Source: a bacterium (GTDB lineage: Bacteria; Cyanobacteriota; Vampirovibrionia; Gastranaerophilales; Gastranaerophilaceae). From it: a DNA stretch of 64,000 nt. This document shows, piece after piece, positions 15,083 through 26,070 of the stretch. The notes under the pieces were generated by a model. It was not told the DNA's origin, ran no database searches, and saw only the letters and a list, made by a program, of their open reading frames with translations. Where the stretch lies: contig JAFUXT010000017.1 in assembly GCA_017470815.1 (NCBI GenBank), forward strand, positions 31,202-95,201, given 5' to 3'. The translations under genes and the position numbers were made by a program. Each line of letters starts with the position of its first letter. Position 1 is the first letter of the stretch.

Positions 15083-15646
15083 CTATACTTCGCAATGCAA
15101 AGAACAAGGGCAATCTTTATCGTAAGTTTCAAATCCTAATTTTTTATAAAAATTGATTGCTGTATTTGAAGAATTTACATATATCGGTTTGCCTGTATAC
15201 TGATTTTTTATATATGACACAATTGCTCGTCCCACACCTTTATATGTTCTGTCAGCCGGACTGAAAACGGAATTATTTTTGGGCTGAACCTGAAGCCAAT
15301 TAAGTTCATTTTCAATATCCTCTTCTGAAAAAAGTGAAACACCCAAAACTTTTTTGGGGTCAATGTTTTCAAAATTATCGTCCTGTAATGTTAATATCAA
15401 ACAGTGGTCTTGATTTACATCAGGCTTAAATTCGTCATCTTTTATAAAGTCTGAAAACAGATACGGAACAAAGTTTGAACTTTCTTTACTCCAGAGTAAA
15501 GATACATTATGTAGTGATTCCAAATCGTTTTCATTATTTTTATCAAGTTCAACAATCTTTGCCTTTTTTTCAGCAAAATCATCATTTTGTTTTGATTTTA
15601 TGTATATATCTGATTTAAAACTGCCACTAAAAGATACTGAATTCAT
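15083..15646 (-). CDS. GNAT-like acetyltransferase with N-terminal VSFSG motif
   Basis: About 187 residues starting MNSVSFSGSFKSD. An upstream in-frame TTG at 15664 is possible but lies on a -10-like TATACT box. The C-terminal part resembles a GNAT domain: YKGVGRAIVSYIKNQYTG for the acetyl-CoA loop (Q/R-x-x-G-x-G/A pattern) and SSNTAINFYKKLGFETY for the last motif. The N-terminal half has no recognised fold. The VSFSG start again matches the short motif common to the lineage-specific proteins. Substrate unknown. It converges with aroH, with five bases between. Confidence 0.65.
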   Translation of the reverse strand: MNSVSFSGSFKSDIYIKSKQNDDFAEKKAKIVELDKNNENDLESLHNVSLLWSKESSNFVPYLFSDFIKDDEFKPDVNQDHCLILTLQDDNFENIDPKKVLGVSLFSEEDIENELNWLQVQPKNNSVFSPADRTYKGVGRAIVSYIKNQYTGKPIYVNSSNTAINFYKKLGFETYDKDCPCSLHCEV

Positions 15647-15689
15647 ATTCAGTATAAAATACAAAAATAATATTATTTGCTATTAAAAA

Positions 15690-17783
15690 TTAAATTTTTT
15701 CAAAATCAGAAATGGATGGGTCTAATAATCTTCTGCCGACATTTTCAAAGTCTATTGAGCAAAGAGTTTTGTTTCCGTATTTGATGATTTTTTCAACGGT
15801 GCCGTTTCCGTATCTTGGGTGGGAAACTTTATCTCCGGCTTTGAAACCGATGTTTTCATCCGCAACATTTTCTCCGTCTTCAGTATCATAAACAGGCACT
15901 ACAGGTGGAGTATTTTCTTCATCTTCGTCAGTATCAAGAAAATCGTCGGCAACTTCATCGCCCGATTGAATTTGTCCCGAATTTTCTATCAAATCCAAAT
16001 CATCTTCGGTTAATTGTTCGGATGTCTCATCATCCTGCGGAAAATCTTCAACTTCGTTTTGTTGTTCTGTTTCTTCGCTTTCGGAATGGAAATCATTCAT
16101 AAAGGACAAATCATCTTCATCTTCATCTTCAGCCGTTTCATTCTCCTGCGAATGTACTTCTTGAATCACATCTTCATTATCTTCAATCTGTTCAAAAGTT
16201 TCCGTTTCTGATTCTGCTTCTGTTACGGGTTCTTCATCCTCATTATCGGCTAAAATATTTTCTATTTGAGGTTCGTTTTCAAGCGCATGTGAAACTATTT
16301 CTTCCTGTGGAACCTCTTCGTGAATATCCTGTTGTTCTATTTGTTCTTGCTCTTGTTCCTCTGTACCAAAATCTTCAATATCTTCTTCGGAGATATTTTC
16401 AAAATAATCTTCCTGTGTCTGTTCTTCCATTATTTCTTGTGTCGGAAGTTCCTCAACGGGAGCAGGAGTAGGTGCTTCCTGCAAATTATTTATTGCATAA
16501 ATATCATCATTTGATAAAAGGTCTTCTTCTATTGCAGGAACAAATCTTTGTCTGTCTCCGAATACATCATCTTTTGTCAAATCAAGTTCCAAATCTTCAA
16601 GGGTTATAATAAGCGGGATTCCCTGTGTAAGATTTCCGTAAATAATTCCTTCTGACGGATTTAGTTTATTTAAAAATGTATTGTATGCCGCAAAATCGTT
16701 TTGCATAGTTTGAAGAGCAAATAACAATATGTTTTGAGCGTGAGATTTTAATTCGGATGCATATTTATATAAATGACTTGCAAAGAACGTTGTAAATACA
16801 TGATTATGATTTATCAATCGTTTTACAAGTTTTTTATCCGAATTGTCGTCAGTAAGAGGTACAAAATAATATACATATTTATCAAATGTTTCAATTATTT
16901 TGTGAACATAATTTATAATTTCTCGTTGCAAATCGCCGTTTGCTTCTTTTATATTAATTACAATACAGTTTCTTTCTTTAAGTTTTTGTTCAAGTTGCTT
17001 GTATTCATCAGGTTCGTTTGCAAAAATCCCTGCATCTTTGTATTTTAAAAGTTTGTTTTTTAGCAGGGCAAGTTCAGGCATTTGTGTTTCTTTATATTGA
17101 GCCGTAACGACATCTATAAAACTTTCTATCGGCAAAAATTCATCATCGAGAGTTTTGATATACTGTTGTACTGCGTAGAATATATCTTGTATAATCGCTT
17201 TTGTAGCCGCATCAACTTTTTTTAAATCGTGTTCAAATATAAAATCAATAAATCCCGAATTGAGCGGAAGTTTAAAATCTTTGCTTAATGTAATTCTCGG
17301 GTATTCTTCAAATAGGTCGTCACAATCAATAATTACGCTTTTTTCTTTCATTCTGAACAGTTGTCTTACGCAGTTAGAAATAACAGTTGATTTTTCATAA
17401 TCAGTTTCACAAAATACTGTAAAATTATGTTCAAAAATAGAAATATCCACATTCAATTCGTCATTACAACCTGAAATTTGACCGATTTTTAATGCAGTAT
17501 CAACGGGTAATAAATCAAGGAGTTCATTTGCCGGCAATTCGACAATATTACTGTTAATACTTGGGGCAGAACCGTCGTATTCGCTGACTACTCCTTCTGC
17601 ATTGAAAGAAAACATAAGTTTTGCAACTGCAAAATTGTTGATATTATCCGCTTTAAGGTTTACATATTGCGCAACATAAGATTTTTCAACACCGGTCAGC
17701 GCAATAAACTGACCTAAAGTCGGTCTTTCATTTTCTTCGTATGACAGTTTAATTAAGTTATTTCGTATTTCGATTAATTTCAT
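15690..17783 (-). CDS. HerA-like ATPase-fold protein with acidic linker and UvrD-type C-terminal domain
   Basis: A 697-residue protein in three parts. Residues 1-420 resemble a HerA/VirB4-like helicase core, but the P-loop region reads ETDYEKSTVISN where GxxGxGKST is expected, so nucleotide binding is doubtful. Residues about 420-645 are an extremely acidic low-complexity linker of Glu, Asp and Gln. Residues about 650-690 (GDKVSHPRYGNGTVEKII) form the small beta domain found at the C-terminus of UvrD/PcrA helicases, which binds RNA polymerase there. A GAGGGC SD and a TACAAT -10 box lie upstream. Function unknown; a DNA or RNA polymerase tether is an inference. Confidence 0.5.
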   Translation of the reverse strand: MKLIEIRNNLIKLSYEENERPTLGQFIALTGVEKSYVAQYVNLKADNINNFAVAKLMFSFNAEGVVSEYDGSAPSINSNIVELPANELLDLLPVDTALKIGQISGCNDELNVDISIFEHNFTVFCETDYEKSTVISNCVRQLFRMKEKSVIIDCDDLFEEYPRITLSKDFKLPLNSGFIDFIFEHDLKKVDAATKAIIQDIFYAVQQYIKTLDDEFLPIESFIDVVTAQYKETQMPELALLKNKLLKYKDAGIFANEPDEYKQLEQKLKERNCIVINIKEANGDLQREIINYVHKIIETFDKYVYYFVPLTDDNSDKKLVKRLINHNHVFTTFFASHLYKYASELKSHAQNILLFALQTMQNDFAAYNTFLNKLNPSEGIIYGNLTQGIPLIITLEDLELDLTKDDVFGDRQRFVPAIEEDLLSNDDIYAINNLQEAPTPAPVEELPTQEIMEEQTQEDYFENISEEDIEDFGTEEQEQEQIEQQDIHEEVPQEEIVSHALENEPQIENILADNEDEEPVTEAESETETFEQIEDNEDVIQEVHSQENETAEDEDEDDLSFMNDFHSESEETEQQNEVEDFPQDDETSEQLTEDDLDLIENSGQIQSGDEVADDFLDTDEDEENTPPVVPVYDTEDGENVADENIGFKAGDKVSHPRYGNGTVEKIIKYGNKTLCSIDFENVGRRLLDPSISDFEKI

Positions 17784-17849
17784 TTAAAAGCCCTCGATTT
17801 TGACTTTGATTGTACCATGAAAATGGCATGCCTTGATAAATTTATTAAG

Positions 17850-18455
17850 TTAATTAACATTTATTGATTTTTGGAGATTATTATAAATTTCAATAGTCAG
17901 TGGACAAATTTTTAAATCTCTGTCAACAAGACTTTTTATAGTTTCTTTGTAACATCCCAAAATGGCTTTGTTTAATCCATTTTCACTATATAAATCTTTT
18001 GTAATTTTATTTCTGTATTCCTTACTTCTTGTGCGTAGTTCAATTTTATCTGCAAGAAAAATAATTTTTTCAAAATCAGTCATATTTATTTTGCCCAAAG
18101 TATGCCATCTGATTGATGAAAGCATTTCTGCATCTTCAAGCCCAAAAACTGTTTTTGCTATGTAATAACTGCCAGGAGCATGAAGTGTTTTTTTGTTTGA
18201 GCGTTCGTCAGAATCGACATCATCAAGATATTTGTCTATAATTTCAAGTAACTTTTCATCGCTAAAACACTTTGCGCAGTCATGTAAAAGTCCGGCAATA
18301 TATGCTTTTTCTTCATTTTGCCCAAATTGTTTTGCAAGTTCTTTTGCACATTCCGCCGTACCAAGTGAATGTTGGTATCTTTTTTCGTTAAGATTTTCTT
18401 TCAGCCATTTGTCGGCTTCTTCCCGACTAAGTTTTATATAATCCATTTTTTGCAA
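17850..18455 (-). CDS. yqeK: HD-domain hydrolase YqeK (diadenosine tetraphosphatase family)
   Basis: YqeK hydrolyses Ap4A-type dinucleotides. The HD metal site is visible as QHSLGTAECAKELA (first His), GLLHDCAK (His-Asp), and SIRWHTLG plus FLADKIE further on. The gene is directly downstream of nadD and overlaps it by 29 bases, the standard nadD-yqeK pairing. The start is uncertain: a TTG at 18455 with AAAGGA five bases upstream, or an in-frame ATG at 18446 (MDYIKLS). Length about 200 residues, as usual. Confidence 0.92.
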   Translation of the reverse strand: MQKMDYIKLSREEADKWLKENLNEKRYQHSLGTAECAKELAKQFGQNEEKAYIAGLLHDCAKCFSDEKLLEIIDKYLDDVDSDERSNKKTLHAPGSYYIAKTVFGLEDAEMLSSIRWHTLGKINMTDFEKIIFLADKIELRTRSKEYRNKITKDLYSENGLNKAILGCYKETIKSLVDRDLKICPLTIEIYNNLQKSINVN

Positions 18456-19023
18456 TATATTCCTTTACACTGTTATTTATAAAACCGTCAATATTTTGTC
18501 CGTTTTTAATTTTTTCTCTCAATTCCGTTGATGAAATATCTTCAAAAGAAAGTTCATCAAAAATGAAATCATAACCTTTGTCTTTTAAATAATTATACTC
18601 TAAAGACGAAAAATTATTTTCTCTGATAAAAACCGTAAATTTAACAAGTTTTTTTAATTTATCTGCCTCATACCAATTTTCAATATCCTTAAACGCGTCC
18701 GTTCCGATAATGAAATTTATTTTCCCCTCTATTTCGTATTTTTTATAAAGTTCGCAAATAGTCAGATATGTATAAGATTTACCTTCTCTTTTATATTCAA
18801 TATCTGACACTTCAATTTTAGAATTATGTTCATCTTCAATAGCAAGTTTTACCATATTAAGTCTGTGCACACTCATATTATCATCATAATTTTTATGCGG
18901 TGGCTTGTAGGCTGGAATGAACAGGAGTTTATCAAAATCGTATTTATTCAACACATATTTTGCTACTCGCAAGTGTGCATTATGAATAGGATTAAAAGTC
19001 CCTTGAAAAACACATAATTTCAT
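18427..19023 (-). CDS. nadD: Nicotinate-mononucleotide adenylyltransferase
   Basis: Joins NaMN and ATP to form deamido-NAD in NAD synthesis. The nucleotidyltransferase signature is FQGTFNPIHNAHLRVA (GTF-P-H-x-x-H), with PAYKPPHKN, NFIIGTDAF and the C-terminal ISSTELREKI (ISST-x-x-R) block. Its 198 residues are normal. Extended TGC-TAATAT lies exactly six bases before the ATG with no SD, so the mRNA is probably leaderless. It is divergent from cysK and followed by yqeK. pnuC at 58491 may import a related NAD precursor. Confidence 0.96.
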   Translation of the reverse strand: MKLCVFQGTFNPIHNAHLRVAKYVLNKYDFDKLLFIPAYKPPHKNYDDNMSVHRLNMVKLAIEDEHNSKIEVSDIEYKREGKSYTYLTICELYKKYEIEGKINFIIGTDAFKDIENWYEADKLKKLVKFTVFIRENNFSSLEYNYLKDKGYDFIFDELSFEDISSTELREKIKNGQNIDGFINNSVKEYIAKNGLYKT

Positions 19024-19055
19024 ATTTTAATATTAGCATAAATACGAGGTATAAA

Positions 19056-19982
19056 ATGAAAATTGCAAATGATTTAACTGAACTTATCGGACGTACTCCG
19101 ATGGTAAAACTGAATAAATTAAACGACGGCTACGCTGATATAGCCGTAAAACTTGAATATTTTAATCCTGCAAATTCCATAAAAGACAGAGCCGCTTTGC
19201 AGATGATAATTGATGCCGAACGAACCGGAAAAATAAATAAAGAAACCGTAATAATAGAGCCGACAAGCGGAAATACAGGTATCGGACTTGCTATGATTAG
19301 TGCAATCCGAGGATACAAAATAATTTTGACTATGCCTGAAACTATGTCAATTGAGCGCAGAGCAATCCTAAAAGGTTATGGTGCGGAACTTGTATTAACA
19401 GAAGGTTCTAAAGGTATGCAAGGCGCAGTTGATAAGGCTTTTGAACTCCATAGTGAAATAAAAAATTCTTTCATTCCATCCCAATTTGATAATCCGTCAA
19501 ACCCCAAAGCGCATTATCTTAATACCGCAGAAGAAATCTGGTCAGATACGGACGGCAAAGTTGATATAGTCGTTGCCGGAGTCGGAACAGGCGGAACAAT
19601 AAGCGGGATTGCAAAAAAGTTAAAAGAAAAAAATCCGAATGTAAAATGTGTGGCAGTAGAGCCCTTTTCCTCTCAAGTTTTGGGTGGCGAAAAAGCAGGA
19701 CCTCACAAAATTCAGGGGATAGGTGCAAATTTTATACCTAAGAATTTTGCAGGTGAACTTATTGACGAAATTTTTCCAGTCAAAAACGAAGATGCGATTG
19801 ATACTGCTCGTAATTTATCTGCCAAAGAGGGAATTTTAGCGGGATTTTCAGGTGGCGCAAATGTTTTTGCATCAATAGAATTATCAAAAAGAACTGAAAA
19901 TAGGGGTAAACTAATAGTGACAGTTTTGCCTGACTGTGGTGACAGATATCTAAGTTCTGAATTGTATAAATCAAACATTTAG
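19056..19982 (+). CDS. cysK: Cysteine synthase A (O-acetylserine sulfhydrylase)
   Basis: PLP-dependent enzyme making cysteine from O-acetylserine and sulfide. Visible are LIGRTPMVKLNKL, the PLP-lysine segment NPANSIKDRAALQM, the asparagine loop EPTSGNTGIGLAM, the phosphate-binding GVGTGGTISG, and GFSGGANVFA. Its 308 residues match CysK, not the longer cystathionine beta-synthase. A GAGG SD lies nine bases before the ATG. It is divergent from nadD, with 32 bases between the starts, so their promoters overlap. Confidence 0.95.
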   Translation: MKIANDLTELIGRTPMVKLNKLNDGYADIAVKLEYFNPANSIKDRAALQMIIDAERTGKINKETVIIEPTSGNTGIGLAMISAIRGYKIILTMPETMSIERRAILKGYGAELVLTEGSKGMQGAVDKAFELHSEIKNSFIPSQFDNPSNPKAHYLNTAEEIWSDTDGKVDIVVAGVGTGGTISGIAKKLKEKNPNVKCVAVEPFSSQVLGGEKAGPHKIQGIGANFIPKNFAGELIDEIFPVKNEDAIDTARNLSAKEGILAGFSGGANVFASIELSKRTENRGKLIVTVLPDCGDRYLSSELYKSNI

Positions 19983-20105
19983 TTGCATAAGAAATATTAT
20001 TCAAATATACTCGCAAAAATATATAGGTATTGCTAATTCTTTTTCGTATAGCAAATTTTATTTTTACCCGTGTTTATAAATATAAAATTGAGCAAGGAGG
20101 CAATT

Positions 20106-20531
20106 ATGGAAATAGAACTTGGTCCTTTCCCAAAATATGAAAATGTAAGAAGTAACGCTTATTGGTCAAGAGTGCATATTGATACATCTTTAAGAATTGA
20201 TGATTCGGATATAGAAGAATACAAAGCACATTTAAAAGATTGCAACGAAAACCCCACAATAGGCCTGCTTGCCAAAAGAAAATACATAACCAAAAAACCT
20301 ATGAATTATCCCGAATATGCACACCGTAACATGCGAGATTTAGAAAGTCAGTCTGTTATCAGTGAATTAAAAAAGGATTTAAAGTCAAGAATTGATAAAC
20401 TCTATCCGAATACAAAGCGCATCAGAGATTATATAATTAACAACGACAGAGTTACGCTTGATATTGTAGAAAAACACAAAAAATATACAACCTTTAACAA
20501 ATTGATGGTTATGCTGAAAAAAATAATATAA
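20106..20531 (+). CDS. Hypothetical basic protein
   Basis: A 141-residue, strongly charged protein starting MEIELGPFPKYENV. A strong AAGGAGG SD seven bases upstream makes ATG 20106 preferable to the in-frame ATG at 20070. The second half is Lys/Arg-rich and helical (SELKKDLKSRIDKLYPNTKR). It has no membrane segment, cysteine or known motif. It lies between cysK and gyrB, with its own spacing, and may be independent. No family is recognised. Confidence 0.65.
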   Translation: MEIELGPFPKYENVRSNAYWSRVHIDTSLRIDDSDIEEYKAHLKDCNENPTIGLLAKRKYITKKPMNYPEYAHRNMRDLESQSVISELKKDLKSRIDKLYPNTKRIRDYIINNDRVTLDIVEKHKKYTTFNKLMVMLKKII

Positions 20532-20579
20532 AAAGATTTCTGTATGACTGACCTGTAAAAAGTGTAACAAAATACTTAA

Positions 20580-23234
<2,655 letters not shown>

Positions 23235-23238
23235 AAAT

Positions 23239-23270
23239 CAAAAGACCGAACTTAATGTTCGGTCTTTTAC
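23239..23270 (+). terminator. Intrinsic terminator of gyrB
   Basis: AAAGACCGAAC-ttaat-GTTCGGTCTTT forms a perfect 11-base stem followed by T residues five bases after the gyrB stop. Its 3' end merges with the left terminal repeat of the mosaic element starting at 23266. Confidence 0.85.
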
Positions 23271-23702
23271 ATAAATAATATTATGTGTATGTTCATTCTT
23301 TCTCTTTTCTTGTGATGAAAAGAGAAAGAATGAACCAAGAAAGAGAAAATACGCTATTTCACTGCAATGCCTGACGGCATTGCTCCGAGCATAAGATATT
23401 GTAAGTTGGGCTTTCAGCCCAACAGAAGTTCATACGTTTTTGTCCTTACGGACAAAAATCAATCAGGCGCCTAAAACTACGGCGCCTTTGATAATTATCT
23501 TTCAAGCGCACGGCGTTATCCTTAGCCGTGCTGAGAGATTTTTGCTGACAGGCAAAAACACATATTACTGCGTTAGCAGTCTTATGCCGCCGTAAGGCGG
23601 TATTGTAATCAGCGAAGTTTTCTTTTCTTTGGTTCATTTCTTTTCTTTTGCCTCGCAAACAAAAGAAAAGAAATGAACTACTTATAATATTATTTATGTA
23701 AA
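23266..23702. repeat. Large non-coding palindrome-mosaic element, copy B (437 bp)
   Basis: The stretch is bounded by perfect 19-base inverted repeats, TTTACATAAATAATATTAT and its complement (23684-23702). Its centre shares blocks with copies A and C: TTTTTGTCCttacGGACAAAAA, CGCCTAAAACTACGGCG, ACATATTACTGCGTTAGCAG and ATGCCGCCgtaaGGCGG. Other blocks are its own, including two long hairpins built on different stems (CATTCTTTCTCTTTTC near 23290; GTTCATTTCTTTTCTTTTG near 23632). GTTGGGctttcaGCCCAAC (23406-23423) is shared with 50722. No gene is proposed here. Confidence 0.75.
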
Positions 23703-23786
23703 TATATTGGCAGAATGTTTATATATATTATTTAAAATTAAATAAATTTATGCTACTATATAACTTGAAAGAGTGGTCTTAAAAGT

Positions 23787-26048
23787 ATGATAAGTCAAAC
23801 CAAAAAGTTATCTATCGCTTTTTACTGGCACATGCATCAGCCTGTTTATCAACTTACGCCGCAAGGCGATTATATTATGCCTTGGGTCAGGCTTCATGCT
23901 GTCAAAGATTATCTTGATATGATGATGTGGGTTGAAAAATTTGACAACCTGAAACTCAATTTTAACTATGTTCCGGTTCTTTTAGATTCTCTTATAGATT
24001 ATGAAAACGGTGCTCACGATATCCACTCAAGAATTACTGTTACCCCAGTTGAACAACTCTCCCACGAAGATAAAATCTTTATTATTAATAACTTTTTTGA
24101 TGCAAATTATCAAACAATGATTTTGCAAAACGAACAATACCACAATTTATACAAAAAATATCAGCAAAATATTGAAAGTACGGATATTTTTACAGAACAA
24201 GAATATTCTGATTTGATGGCACTATTCAATCTCGCATGGATTGATCCGTCTTTTAAAAATTCTGATGAAAGACTGCAAAGACTTGTGCAAAAAGGTAAAG
24301 ACTATACCCTTGAAGACAGAATTGAAATAATAGAAATTCAGAGAGAAATAATAAGACAAATTATTCCGAAATTAAAAAAACTTGTTGCGGAAAATAAAAT
24401 AGAAGTTTCCACAAGTCCTTACTATCACCCGATTGTCCCAATTCTGATTGATTATAAAGCGATTAGAAATGACAATTCCGATACGGATGAATTATCAGAA
24501 CTTCATACGGAGGAAGATGCAAAAATTCAGACTAAAATGGCATTAGACCGTATTGAAAAATTGATAGGCAAACGCCCAAAAGGTATTTGGGCATCAGAAC
24601 AATGTGTCAGCCCAAATACACTTGAAATGCTTTCAGATTTGGGAGTTGAGTGGTCAATATCTGATGAAGGAAATCTTGCCCGTTCAATAGATTTTGAATT
24701 TGTCCATGATTTTAAGGGATACCTTGAAGACCCTTATCATTTGTTAAAAACCTATTCATACAAAACTCGAAACTCTGATATAAAAATGATTTTCAGAGAA
24801 TCAACAATATATAATCTTGTAAGTTTTGAATATGCGAACCATAATCCTGTCGCAACGGCAAACGATTTATACGACAGAATAAAAGTAATGCAGGGAAAAA
24901 TTTTATCTTCCCCTGACCAAGACCACCTTTTAACTATTGCAATGGATGGGGAAAACTGTTGGGAAAATTATATAGATGACGGCAACACATTCCTGCAAAC
25001 CCTTTATGAACTTATTAGCAAAGATGAATCATTAGAAACCGTTTTAATTAGTGATTACATTGAAAAGACAAAAGAGCATAAAAAACTTAATAAGGTTGCA
25101 ACAGGTGCAAGTTTTAACAGAGGTTACAAACTCTGGATAGATGAACCGGTTAAAGATATTGCATGGAAATATTTAAAACGGGCAAGAGAAGATTTTATAT
25201 CATTTTCAAAACGAGAACCAAACCACCCGAATCTTATTGATGCACAAAGAGAACTGTTTATCTGTGAAGGAAGTGACTGGTTCTGGTGGTATGGTGAACC
25301 GAATTCTTCCGGCAGAGATAATATTTTTGACTTTTTGTACCGAACACATCTGAAAAATATATACAAAACTTTAGATTTAGATTATCCGAAATACCTTGAC
25401 GAACCACTGACAGGAGTTTCACTTGCAAGGCCGTCAAATTATCCGAAAGCACTTATTAGTCCTGAAGTAAACGGGAAAAATACAACAGATGACGACAGTT
25501 GGCTGAATGCGGGATGTATAGATATTCCTGACGGACCTGTGTTGAGAGAATCAAAACTTTTTGATAAAATTTGTTTCGGCAACGACAGTGAAAATTTTTA
25601 TTTGAGATTTTATCTAAATAAATATATTAAAGAAAATCAAACAACAATTCCTCGTACTTATCAGATGTATATTTATTTAAGAAAAGCAGGCAGAACACAA
25701 GCACTTGCGCCTATAAGACTTGTAAATAAATCCTCAAATATTCCGCCAATCGCACTTGAAAAATTTCATAATGAAATACAAATTTCAATAAGAGATAATG
25801 AATTAAGATTTTTAAGACTTGTCAAAGCAATTCCGGGAGATATGTGGGTTCTTGAAAATTATAAATCAATGGAAGTTGTTTATGATGAAGTTTTGGATTT
25901 GAAAATACCTTTTGAAACTCTTGAAATAGAAAATGGCGAAAATTTAGAATTTTTATTCATAAATGCAAATTACGGGATGACTGATTTTTATATCCCTAAT
26001 GAAATGGTCTTGTCAGTTCTGCGACCGGAAGTTTCCGTCAAAAAGTAA
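23787..26048 (+). CDS. Glycoside hydrolase family 57 (alpha-amylase/glucanotransferase type)
   Basis: A 753-residue alpha-glucan-active enzyme. Diagnostic GH57 blocks are AFYWHMHQPVYQ at the start, KGIWASEQCVSPNTLEML (catalytic-Glu region W-x-x-E), SDEGNLARS and TIAMDGENCWENY (the second catalytic region, with Asp). The C-terminal ~200 residues form a beta-rich domain as in bacterial GH57 proteins. It lacks a signal peptide, so it probably acts on intracellular glycogen-like glucan. It stands before recG on the same strand with 22 bases between, but recG has its own promoter. Confidence 0.92.
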   Translation: MISQTKKLSIAFYWHMHQPVYQLTPQGDYIMPWVRLHAVKDYLDMMMWVEKFDNLKLNFNYVPVLLDSLIDYENGAHDIHSRITVTPVEQLSHEDKIFIINNFFDANYQTMILQNEQYHNLYKKYQQNIESTDIFTEQEYSDLMALFNLAWIDPSFKNSDERLQRLVQKGKDYTLEDRIEIIEIQREIIRQIIPKLKKLVAENKIEVSTSPYYHPIVPILIDYKAIRNDNSDTDELSELHTEEDAKIQTKMALDRIEKLIGKRPKGIWASEQCVSPNTLEMLSDLGVEWSISDEGNLARSIDFEFVHDFKGYLEDPYHLLKTYSYKTRNSDIKMIFRESTIYNLVSFEYANHNPVATANDLYDRIKVMQGKILSSPDQDHLLTIAMDGENCWENYIDDGNTFLQTLYELISKDESLETVLISDYIEKTKEHKKLNKVATGASFNRGYKLWIDEPVKDIAWKYLKRAREDFISFSKREPNHPNLIDAQRELFICEGSDWFWWYGEPNSSGRDNIFDFLYRTHLKNIYKTLDLDYPKYLDEPLTGVSLARPSNYPKALISPEVNGKNTTDDDSWLNAGCIDIPDGPVLRESKLFDKICFGNDSENFYLRFYLNKYIKENQTTIPRTYQMYIYLRKAGRTQALAPIRLVNKSSNIPPIALEKFHNEIQISIRDNELRFLRLVKAIPGDMWVLENYKSMEVVYDEVLDLKIPFETLEIENGENLEFLFINANYGMTDFYIPNEMVLSVLRPEVSVKK

Positions 26049-26070
26049 TATTTTATGCTAAAATCTACTT

